Shown here one piece after another: positions 1-5,972 of a stretch of 9,392 bases of DNA. The notes beneath the pieces are model-generated. The model made no database searches. It was not told the DNA's origin and was given only the letters and a program-made list of their open reading frames with translations. Position 1 is the stretch's first letter. Each line of letters opens with the position of its first letter. The stretch comes from Verrucomicrobia bacterium UBA1263 (lineage in GTDB: Bacteria; Verrucomicrobiota; Verrucomicrobiia; Limisphaerales; UBA1412), in the NCBI GenBank assembly GCA_002308515.1, contig DBVN01000030.1, forward strand, positions 37,787-47,178. The letters are read 5' to 3'. The translations under genes and the position numbers were made by a program.

Positions 1-109
1 AAAAAAAAAAAAAAAAATACCTGATTTTCAATTAGTTTAGGAGCAGACCGGATCAGAAACAGAATAGAAATCCATAAGACTCTTTCCTGAATTCCTTAAT
101 AACCAGGTC

Positions 110-138
110 TTGATTTCTGGCGGAATACACTCTAGGAT
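110..138 (+). promoter_or_regulatory. candidate sigma70-type promoter of the LRR gene
   Basis: A -35-like TTGATT (110-115) and a -10-like TAGGAT (133-138) are separated by exactly 17 bases, each matching 4 of 6 consensus positions. Transcription would start near base 145, giving a leader of about 75 bases that begins just before the inverted repeat at 151-173. This was found by eye only. A TATAAT at 213-218 is a better -10 match but lies directly against the ATG and has no good -35, so it is less likely. Confidence 0.35.
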
Positions 139-150
139 ACTGCCCTGTTC

Positions 151-173
151 CTTGTGGTACAACCCTCCACAAG
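151..173 (+). repeat. inverted repeat in the LRR gene leader
   Basis: CTTGTGG (151-157) and CCACAAG (167-173) form a perfect 7-base inverted repeat around a 9-base loop. No T-run follows on either strand, so it is not a terminator. If the promoter at 110-138 is real, the hairpin would sit at the 5' end of the mRNA, where it could stabilise the transcript or serve as a binding site. The role is unknown. Confidence 0.4.
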
Positions 174-218
174 AATGGGAAAAGCCCAATTATTAAAAAA
201 TAGCGATGTACATATAAT

Positions 219-1409
219 ATGATAAAGATATCTGATCATAAAACACTTGGAGCTGTTTGTCTGGCGGCTTCTTTGATGATGCTCAACGCCTCTCAATCCC
301 AAGCGGCTGTAGGAAATAAGTTTATTGAAGGAGATTTAGAATACACAGTCCTTACCGAAGACGGTTCCTCCGGTACTGTCTCGGTCAAACTCAATAACTA
401 CTCTGCCCAAAATGTTTCGATCCCATCCACTGTTGAAAATGGCGGCATCACTTACACTGTGACCACGATCGGTGAATACGCGTTTCAGCACGCACAAATG
501 CCCACTATTACGATTCCCGACAGTGTGATCACTATTGAATACGCGGCGTTTGCCGGCTGTGCGTTACAATATATAACGATCCCGGACAGCGTGATCACGA
601 TCAGCAACGACGCGTTCTACAGCTGCGAGAGTATGACGAATATCGTTATAGGAAACAATGTGAAAACCATTGGGAACTACGCGTTTGAAGAATGCGAAGA
701 CCTGCTCAGCATTACGATCCCGGATAGTGTAACAGACTTGGGAGAAAATACATTCTACAAATGCAAGAGTCTGAAAAGTGCCATCATAGGCGATGGTGTC
801 ACCATTATTGGATATGGAACATTCTCCGGATGCCGCAGTCTGACTGAAATAACAATCCCAAACAACGTGACGGAAATTGATTCATCTGCGTTTACGAGTT
901 GCCGTGGTTTGACAAACATAACTCTTCCAAACAGATTGACCTCAATTGGAGAATACGCGTTCGCTGAATGCAGCAGTCTGCCAAATATTACGATTCCCGA
1001 AACCGTAACCACCATCGGAGATCACGCTTTCATGGGTTGTGAACAGTTGGAACAAGTTTATTACAAAGGAGATTTGCCAAAAGTGGATAGCTATCCATGG
1101 TCTGGTATATATGGCGCCACTCCGGAAACATTGATCAGCTACTATCCCAATGACAACGCTTCCTGGAAAGCCGCGATCGTGGATGGCCAATGGCAAACAA
1201 GAGGAACCGCTCCTTGGGATCCGCCCTCTCCGGCCACAGCAAAACTCAGCTATGATTATCAAAATGGCGTTTTGACATTGACCTTTACCGGAACACTTTA
1301 CCAAAGTGCAAACTCCGTGAATTGGACAAAAGTGGAATCCGCGGTCAGTCCTTACCAAGTCAAAATCGAAAAGGAAAAACTGTTCTTCCGCTCGAAAATC
1401 GGATCCTAA
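219..1409 (+). CDS. secreted BspA-type leucine-rich-repeat protein
   Basis: This 396-residue protein has a signal peptide: a short basic start (Lys3, Lys8), a hydrophobic core at about 9-22, and a likely cleavage after SQSQA (residue 29). Residues 84-287 hold nine repeats of about 23 residues of the type I-G-x-x-A-F-x-x-C-x-x-L-x-x-I-x-I-P-x-x-V-T-x, the BspA/TpLRR_5 signature of exported proteins used for adhesion or binding. Residues 340-396 form a small beta-rich tail (VLTLTFTGTLYQS...WTKV...LFFRS), probably a separate C-terminal domain. No LPXTG, PEP-CTERM or other obvious anchor is visible, so it may be released or held by the tail domain. The start at 219 is chosen because it gives an intact signal peptide; there is no Shine-Dalgarno sequence. 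It stands alone on the + strand and ends at a strong terminator. The fold call is firm; the ligand and role are unknown. Confidence 0.85.
   Translation: MIKISDHKTLGAVCLAASLMMLNASQSQAAVGNKFIEGDLEYTVLTEDGSSGTVSVKLNNYSAQNVSIPSTVENGGITYTVTTIGEYAFQHAQMPTITIPDSVITIEYAAFAGCALQYITIPDSVITISNDAFYSCESMTNIVIGNNVKTIGNYAFEECEDLLSITIPDSVTDLGENTFYKCKSLKSAIIGDGVTIIGYGTFSGCRSLTEITIPNNVTEIDSSAFTSCRGLTNITLPNRLTSIGEYAFAECSSLPNITIPETVTTIGDHAFMGCEQLEQVYYKGDLPKVDSYPWSGIYGATPETLISYYPNDNASWKAAIVDGQWQTRGTAPWDPPSPATAKLSYDYQNGVLTLTFTGTLYQSANSVNWTKVESAVSPYQVKIEKEKLFFRSKIGS
468..1079 (+). repeat. nine tandem LRR-coding units
   Basis: About 69 bases per unit, with recurring words such as GAATACGCGTT (units 1 and 8) and near-identical stretches encoding TIPDSV in units 1, 2 and 4. 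The units have drifted enough that most similarity is at protein level. Such arrays can gain or lose units by recombination. Confidence 0.75.
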
Positions 1410-1437
1410 ACAAGATATTTGAACTAAAAGTGCAAAG

Positions 1438-1467
1438 ATCCCCGGTATTTTTCATCGGGGATTTTTT
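1438..1467 (+). terminator. rho-independent terminator of the LRR gene
   Basis: ATCCCCG (1438-1444) pairs perfectly with CGGGGAT (1456-1462) around an 11-base loop and runs into six T (1462-1467). Flanking A and T bases can extend the stem. It lies 28 bases after the LRR stop codon and 10 bases from the stop of the convergent recombinase gene. On the minus strand the tail is only broken T-rich (CTTTGCACTTTT), so termination of the hppA-purC-xer transcript here is possible but weaker. Confidence 0.85.
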
Positions 1468-1472
1468 ATACT

Positions 1473-2393
1473 CTAAGACCGGGGATGAAAACGCTGATGG
1501 ACCTGGCGCAGACGGGCGGAGGCGACATGCGTATAAACTTCGGTCGTACTGATGCTGGCATGACCCAGAAGCTCCTGGATCACACGCAAGTCCGCTCCGT
1601 GTTCCAACAGATGGGTCGCGAAACTGTGGCGCAAACAATGAGGGGTGATGCTCTCCGGGATACCGGCTGCCCTGACCCGGTTCTTGATCCTCAGCCATAA
1701 AGTAACAGGGGCAAATTTAGAACCGCGCGTTGTCAGAAAAACATTGCCAGGAGACTTGGGCTTGACCAGAGCGGGACGGCCCTGGCTTAAATACTCTTCC
1801 AGAGTCTCCACGGCGATCTTACCCAGCGGCACGACACGTTCCTTGCTCCCCTTGCCTATCACCGTCACAAAAGAATCCTCCAGATGAAGCTGTTCCAGAC
1901 GCAGACCGCACAGCTCCGACAAACGCAGACCACAGGAATAAGCCAGCTCCAGAACGGCCTGGTCGCAGTAGTCCTTCGGAGCCATCTTCGCCGGTTTGGC
2001 CAAAAGACGATCTATCTGACTGGAGTCTAAAGCCTTGGGAAGTTCCTTCCAGCGTCTGGGCAGAGAAAGGTTTTCAGCGATATTGAGAGGGATGATCTTC
2101 TCAGCCTCACAGAATTTGAAGAACGCTTTCATTGCGGCGATCTCCAGATAAAGTGTTGAGACACTGAGTTCATGAAGAGGCCCGCCGGGGCGGTCTTCCA
2201 CCTGGCGGGCCTTCTCATCATTAAGATACTCTGTCAGATCCGACAGGGTAAATTCTTGCCAGCTTTGGATGCGGCGGTCTTGCGCCCAATTCAAAAGCCG
2301 GTGCAAAACAGTGGAATAGGTCACCTGAGTGCGTTCGGATGCTCCGCGTTCATGGCGCAGATACAACAGGAACTCATCCAGCAGATGTTCCAT
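1473..2393 (-). CDS. tyrosine recombinase, XerC/XerD family
   Basis: At 306 residues this is the usual size for XerC/XerD. The N-terminal SAM-like core-binding domain (about 1-105, with the typical LLDEFLLYLRHERGAS opening) is followed by the catalytic domain. The full active-site set is present: Arg157 (GLRLSE), Lys181 (GKGSKER), His252 and Arg255 (HCLRH), His278 (LLGHAS) and nucleophile Tyr287 (TEVYTH). Spacing closely follows E. coli XerD. The family resolves chromosome dimers at dif with FtsK, or integrates mobile elements. Full length, a position directly behind purC (15-base gap) and no nearby att repeats favour a chromosomal Xer role over an integrase. XerC and XerD cannot be told apart by eye. 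Its GGAGG ribosome site lies only one base from the ATG, yet no alternative start fits better. Confidence 0.9.
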   Translation of the reverse strand: MEHLLDEFLLYLRHERGASERTQVTYSTVLHRLLNWAQDRRIQSWQEFTLSDLTEYLNDEKARQVEDRPGGPLHELSVSTLYLEIAAMKAFFKFCEAEKIIPLNIAENLSLPRRWKELPKALDSSQIDRLLAKPAKMAPKDYCDQAVLELAYSCGLRLSELCGLRLEQLHLEDSFVTVIGKGSKERVVPLGKIAVETLEEYLSQGRPALVKPKSPGNVFLTTRGSKFAPVTLWLRIKNRVRAAGIPESITPHCLRHSFATHLLEHGADLRVIQELLGHASISTTEVYTHVASARLRQVHQRFHPRS

Positions 2394-2394
2394 T

Positions 2395-2399
2395 CCTCC
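2395..2399 (-). promoter_or_regulatory. Shine-Dalgarno of the recombinase, unusually close to the start
   Basis: On the minus strand GGAGG is followed by a single A and then the ATG at 2393. Usual spacing is 5-9 bases. The N-terminal protein sequence matches the family from this Met, so the start is kept. The tight spacing may lower initiation or reflect coupling to purC, which ends 15 bases upstream. Confidence 0.55.
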
Positions 2400-2408
2400 G
2401 TGTATCTT

Positions 2409-3293
2409 CTACAACTCTTTGCCGGTCAGGCAGCGGTATGCCTCCGCGTATTTCTCCGCGGTCCTGGCAACGACATCCGCCGGCAGTTTCGGAGCGGGCG
2501 GCTGCTTGTTCCAGCCTAAATTCTCCAGATAATCACGCACAAACTGCTTATCAAAACTGGATTGTCCGCGTCCGGGCTGATACTCAGACATAGGCCAGAA
2601 CCGGGAAGAATCCGGTGTCAGAACCTCGTCAATGAGGATCACTTCCCCATTAAAAAGACCAAACTCGAATTTCGTATCCGCGATGATGATGCCGCGCTTG
2701 CGGGCATGATCTCGCGCCCAGCTGTAAAGCCGGATGCTGGCATCACGCACCGTCCTGGCAATATCGGAACCAACGATCTTCTCCGCTTGTTCAAAACTGA
2801 TATTCTCGTCATGTCCCTCTTCCGCTTTAGTGGACGGAGTGAAGATAGGCTCCGGCAATTCCGAAGATTCCAGCAATCCCGCCGGCAGAGCGACTCCGCA
2901 CACCGACTGGCTCTTTTTATACTCTTTCCATCCGGAACCGGCCAGATAACCGCGCACCACGCATTCGATGGCCAAAGGCTTCGCCTTCAGCACGATCATC
3001 GAACGTCCCGCCAGCTTCGCCTCAAAAGGTTTCAGCTCCGGCGGCAAAGGAGCGTCCGCACGAGCCACACGGTGATTCTTGATGATGGACTCAGTCTCAT
3101 CGAACCAGTAGTGGCTCATCTGCGTCAACGCCTTGCCTTTATTAGGAATACCATTCGGCATGATGCAGTCGAAGGCCGAAATGCGGTCCGTCGCCACAAA
3201 CAGAAGATGCTCTCCCAGGTCAAAGACTTCACGGACTTTGCCGCTCTTGACCTTTTTGATGCCGGGCAGTTCTAAACTTAATAAAGGTTCCAT
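2409..3293 (-). CDS. purC: phosphoribosylaminoimidazole-succinocarboxamide synthase (SAICAR synthase)
   Basis: This cytoplasmic enzyme of de novo purine synthesis joins CAIR and aspartate using ATP, giving SAICAR. Visible family blocks, in order: SGKVREVFDLG (17-27, ATP-binding strand-turn), ATDRISAFDCIMPNGIPNKG (34-53), PLAIECVVRGYLAGSGWKEY (106-125), GHDENIS (160-166), IIADTKFEFG (203-212) and LIDEVLTPDSSRFWP (220-234). At 294 residues it is the longer, ADE1-like form with an added C-terminal stretch (about 240-294), rather than the roughly 240-residue E. coli form. It lies 17 bases behind hppA and 15 bases before the recombinase gene, so the three are probably co-transcribed. No Shine-Dalgarno sequence precedes the ATG; translation may depend on ribosomes finishing hppA. 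No other pur gene is in the window. Confidence 0.95.
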   Translation of the reverse strand: MEPLLSLELPGIKKVKSGKVREVFDLGEHLLFVATDRISAFDCIMPNGIPNKGKALTQMSHYWFDETESIIKNHRVARADAPLPPELKPFEAKLAGRSMIVLKAKPLAIECVVRGYLAGSGWKEYKKSQSVCGVALPAGLLESSELPEPIFTPSTKAEEGHDENISFEQAEKIVGSDIARTVRDASIRLYSWARDHARKRGIIIADTKFEFGLFNGEVILIDEVLTPDSSRFWPMSEYQPGRGQSSFDKQFVRDYLENLGWNKQPPAPKLPADVVARTAEKYAEAYRCLTGKEL

Positions 3294-3310
3294 GTCAGGT
3301 ATCGTTCAGA

Positions 3311-5800
3311 TTATTTCTTCACTTCTTCCGGGATCCTCATCGCGAAGAATGAGCGGTACACAAAGACCAAAGCGATCACCAGGAACAAACCGCCGATCGC
3401 GTACTTCGCGGCCGCGTTCTGCATCGTCACGGCGATCTCCACAGCCAGCAGACCGAACAGTGTCGTGAACTTGATGACCGGGTTCAGTGAAACAGAGGAT
3501 GTATCTTTGAACGGATCGCCCACAGTATCACCCACAACGGTCGCCGCGTGCAGATCGGTATTCTTCGCGCGCAGATCCACTTCCACGATCTTCTTGGCGT
3601 TATCCCAGGCACCGCCGGCATTCGCCATAAAGATCGCCTGGAACAGACCGAAGAACGCGATCGAGATCAGATAACCAATAAAGAAGAACGGATCAAAGAA
3701 CGGCAGAGCCAGTGCCATACAGAAGATGACGATGAAGATGTTCCACATACCTCTTTGGGCGTACTGGGTGCAGATCTTCACGACTTCCTTGCTGTCCTTT
3801 ACAGAAGCCTTGCTGGAATCCAGCTTGATATTCTCTTTGATATAGACCACCGCCTGATAAGCGCCTGTCACCACCGCCTGGATGGACGCGCCTGTGAACC
3901 AGTAGATGATCGCGCCGCCAATCAGCAGACCGAACAGGATCGGAGGAGCCACCAAACTCAACTTCGCCATCACGACATTACCACCATAGGTGTTGATCAG
4001 CAGCATGATGATACCGAAGATCATCGTAGTCGCGCCGACAACGGCTGTACCGATCAGCACCGGCTTCGCGGTTGCCTTGAAGGTATTGCCCGCACCGTCA
4101 CCCTTTTCCAAGAGGTACTTGGCTGTTTCCGTATCAGGAGCGAAACCAAATTCCTTTTGAATATCTTCTTTCAGGGTCGGGATCGCGTCCACCTGGCTCA
4201 ACTCGTACACAGACTGGGCGTTATCGGTAACAGGGCCATAGCTGTCCACCGCGATCGTCACAGGTCCCATGCTCAGGAAACCGAAAGCGACCAGACCGAA
4301 AGCAAAGATCGGAGCCGCGAAAGCAAACTGCGGAGGCAGCATCCCGGTCAGAGACTGATTAGAAACGGTCACCAGGAAGGAGATCAGCATCAGCACCATG
4401 ATGCAGCCGCCTTTCCAGAAAGCGGAGAAATTGCCCGCGACCAGACCGGAGAGGATGTTCAGAGAAGCACCGCCCTGACGGGAAGCGTTTACCACTTCCT
4501 GCACGTGACGTGAATTGGTAGAAGTGAACACCTTAGTAAATTCAGGAATCACCGCGCCGGCCACAGTACCGCAGCTGATGATTACTGACAGGACCCACCA
4601 AAGGCTTCCAGCCACTTTCGCGTAACCGCTGGCCAGCAGAGTGGGATCCTTGATTTCCAGATTGCCCAGGAGCAGATAACTGGCACCGAATGTAGCCAAG
4701 ATGGAAACAGCACTCGTCACCCAAACCAGATGAGTCAGCGGCTGCTCGAAGTCAAAATCCTTCTTGCCGGAAAAGAGCATATTGCTCAGGACCTGATTGA
4801 TGTAATAGGAAACCAGAGAGGTCACGATCATCAAGGCGCGCATCGCGAAGATCCAGATGATCAGCTGAGCGCACAGCACCGGGCTGACAGCCAGAGAAAC
4901 GGCCAGGAATGTCACCAGTGCCACACCGGTCACACCGTAGGTTTCAAAACCGTCCGCGGTCGGTCCCACACTGTCACCGGCGTTGTCGCCCGTGCAGTCG
5001 GCAATGACGCCCGGATTCTTGGGATCGTCTTCCGGCAGTTTGAACACGATCTTCATCAGGTCGGAACCGATGTCCGCGATCTTGGTGAAGATACCGCCGC
5101 AAATACGCAACGCGCTCGCGCCCAGTGACTCACCAATAGCGAAACCGATGAAGCACGGTCCCACCAGTTCCTTCGGCAGGAAGGAGAGGATGGCGATCAT
5201 GAACAGCAGCTCGATGCAGACCAGCAGCAAGCCCACGCTCATACCGGAACGCAGCGGAATGTTCAAGGTAGCCAAAGGGTTCGCGCGGAAGGCGGAGAAC
5301 GCGGTACGGCTGTTGGCTTGAGTATTGATCTTGATGCCGAACCAGGCCACACCGTAGGAACCCAGGATACCAAAAACAGAACATCCCAGGATCATAATGA
5401 TCTGGGACATGCTCTTCTTTTCCAAAATACCGAAATAATAATAAATACAAATAGCGATCAGCACCCACAAGATCATCAAGAACTTGCCCTGCTGCTGGAG
5501 ATATGTCTTACAGGTTTCGTAAATCAATCCGGAAACATTTCTCATGGCTTCATGCACCGGCAGACTCTTGGTCTGCGCGTACTGGAACAGTCCATAGGCT
5601 CCGCCCAGGACACATACGACCAACCCAATGTACATGAGCGTCATTCCGCTGATGGAATTCCCAAAGACATTGAATGCCGCCGATTTCAAATCAGGCAGAT
5701 TGATATCAGCTTCGCTCGCGTGAGCACACAAAACACCAACCGCGGCCAGCATCAGAGCCGGCAGCAGACGTTTCAACAAATCTAAACGACTTCTTGACAT
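3311..5800 (-). CDS. hppA: membrane-bound ion-pumping pyrophosphatase, divergent K+-independent type
   Basis: This integral inner-membrane enzyme hydrolyses pyrophosphate and pumps H+ (or Na+) outward. Substrate and Mg-binding motifs are complete: D243, D247, K250, D258, D259, then DCTGDNAGDSVGPTADGFETYG (268-289); YGPVTDNAQ (521-529); GGAWDNAKK (729-737); VGDTVGDPFKDT (756-767). Many hydrophobic helices span 53-820. In the GNTFKATAK block (571-579), Lys575 occupies the position where K+-dependent enzymes have Ala, so K+ independence is expected. At 829 residues it exceeds the usual 660-770. The length, the DCTGDNAGDSVGPTADGFETYG wording and the Lys suit the divergent Na+-regulated H+-PPase branch known from Chlorobium limicola. 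Residues 1-28 resemble a cleavable signal peptide (LCAHA). It is first gene of the hppA-purC-xer run, behind its own probable promoter; the ribosome site is weak (GAAAG, 7 bases upstream). Confidence 0.95.
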   Translation of the reverse strand: MSRSRLDLLKRLLPALMLAAVGVLCAHASEADINLPDLKSAAFNVFGNSISGMTLMYIGLVVCVLGGAYGLFQYAQTKSLPVHEAMRNVSGLIYETCKTYLQQQGKFLMILWVLIAICIYYYFGILEKKSMSQIIMILGCSVFGILGSYGVAWFGIKINTQANSRTAFSAFRANPLATLNIPLRSGMSVGLLLVCIELLFMIAILSFLPKELVGPCFIGFAIGESLGASALRICGGIFTKIADIGSDLMKIVFKLPEDDPKNPGVIADCTGDNAGDSVGPTADGFETYGVTGVALVTFLAVSLAVSPVLCAQLIIWIFAMRALMIVTSLVSYYINQVLSNMLFSGKKDFDFEQPLTHLVWVTSAVSILATFGASYLLLGNLEIKDPTLLASGYAKVAGSLWWVLSVIISCGTVAGAVIPEFTKVFTSTNSRHVQEVVNASRQGGASLNILSGLVAGNFSAFWKGGCIMVLMLISFLVTVSNQSLTGMLPPQFAFAAPIFAFGLVAFGFLSMGPVTIAVDSYGPVTDNAQSVYELSQVDAIPTLKEDIQKEFGFAPDTETAKYLLEKGDGAGNTFKATAKPVLIGTAVVGATTMIFGIIMLLINTYGGNVVMAKLSLVAPPILFGLLIGGAIIYWFTGASIQAVVTGAYQAVVYIKENIKLDSSKASVKDSKEVVKICTQYAQRGMWNIFIVIFCMALALPFFDPFFFIGYLISIAFFGLFQAIFMANAGGAWDNAKKIVEVDLRAKNTDLHAATVVGDTVGDPFKDTSSVSLNPVIKFTTLFGLLAVEIAVTMQNAAAKYAIGGLFLVIALVFVYRSFFAMRIPEEVKK

Positions 5801-5826
5801 AACTAACTTTCTTTTGAGTAATCGCC

Positions 5827-5848
5827 GTGTGACGGCAAATCGTCACAC
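5827..5848 (-). promoter_or_regulatory. inverted repeat in the hppA leader
   Basis: GTGTGACG (5827-5834) and CGTCACAC (5841-5848) form a perfect 8-base inverted repeat around a 6-base spacer, 26 bases before the hppA start. There is no T-run after it in the hppA direction, so it is not a terminator. If the promoter at 5860-5889 is correct, it lies at the very 5' end of the mRNA. The outer TGTGA...TCACA halves recall a CRP/FNR-family site, but the spacing is 10 instead of 6 bases. It could be an operator or an mRNA hairpin. Confidence 0.5.
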
Positions 5849-5859
5849 AAAACTGACCT

Positions 5860-5889
5860 ATCATCCATCACACTTCCCTTTCAAGTCAA
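5860..5889 (-). promoter_or_regulatory. candidate sigma70-type promoter of hppA-purC-xer
   Basis: On the minus strand a -35-like TTGACT (5884-5889, 5 of 6 matches) is followed after 18 bases by a -10-like GATGAT (5860-5865, 4 of 6). Transcription would begin near 5853, just before the inverted repeat at 5827-5848. It sits immediately after the terminator of the upstream GH172 gene, where a fresh promoter is expected. Found by eye. Confidence 0.45.
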
Positions 5890-5890
5890 G

Positions 5891-5935
5891 AATAATAAAA
5901 GCCCCCCTGCCATTTGAATACGTTCGGCAAAAGGG
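5891..5935 (-). terminator. probable rho-independent terminator of the GH172 gene
   Basis: On the minus strand CCCTTTTGCC (5935-5926) can pair over 10 bases, including three G-U pairs, with GGCAGGGGGG (5911-5902). The loop is 14 bases and a T-rich tail follows (CTTTTATTATT, 5901-5891). It lies about 38 bases after the GH172 stop codon. The long loop and wobble pairs make it less than perfect. Confidence 0.6.
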
Positions 5936-5972
5936 ACTCTGATTCAGAAAAAATAAAGATTTGATCTATAAC

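Larger units (their letters stand above)
1..218. other. AT-rich leader without a gene
   Basis: I find no convincing coding region on either strand here. The stretch opens with a run of 17 A at the window edge and is AT-rich. It contains a candidate promoter (110-138) and a small inverted repeat (151-173), both in front of the LRR gene that starts at 219. The bases just before the start codon are almost pure A/T with no Shine-Dalgarno-like purine block. Confidence 0.6.

Noticed and set aside
1..17. Run of 17 A as a terminator tail or phase-variable tract
   Set aside because: It lies at the window edge, so no stem can be seen. It is about 200 bases from the nearest gene start, and variation cannot be judged from one sequence.
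942..1358. Minus-strand open frame within the LRR gene
   Set aside because: It is a mirror of the repetitive LRR coding sequence and has no independent support.
1473..2393. Recombinase as the integrase of a mobile element
   Set aside because: There are no flanking direct repeats, tRNA end, excisionase or phage genes, and it is embedded behind purC with close spacing; the chromosomal Xer reading is simpler.
2562..3275. 237-codon + strand open frame opposite purC
   Set aside because: It has Arg-rich composition without motifs and lies fully antisense to a complete purC.
3548..4513. Long + strand open frame (321 codons) opposite hppA
   Set aside because: It is rich in His, Arg, Gln and Asp with no hydrophobic core or known motif, as expected for the antisense of a strongly biased gene. 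The opposite strand is a certain hppA.
5827..5848. Classical CRP-binding site
   Set aside because: The TGTGA and TCACA halves are 10 bases apart, not the 6 needed for the standard site; kept only as an unassigned inverted repeat.
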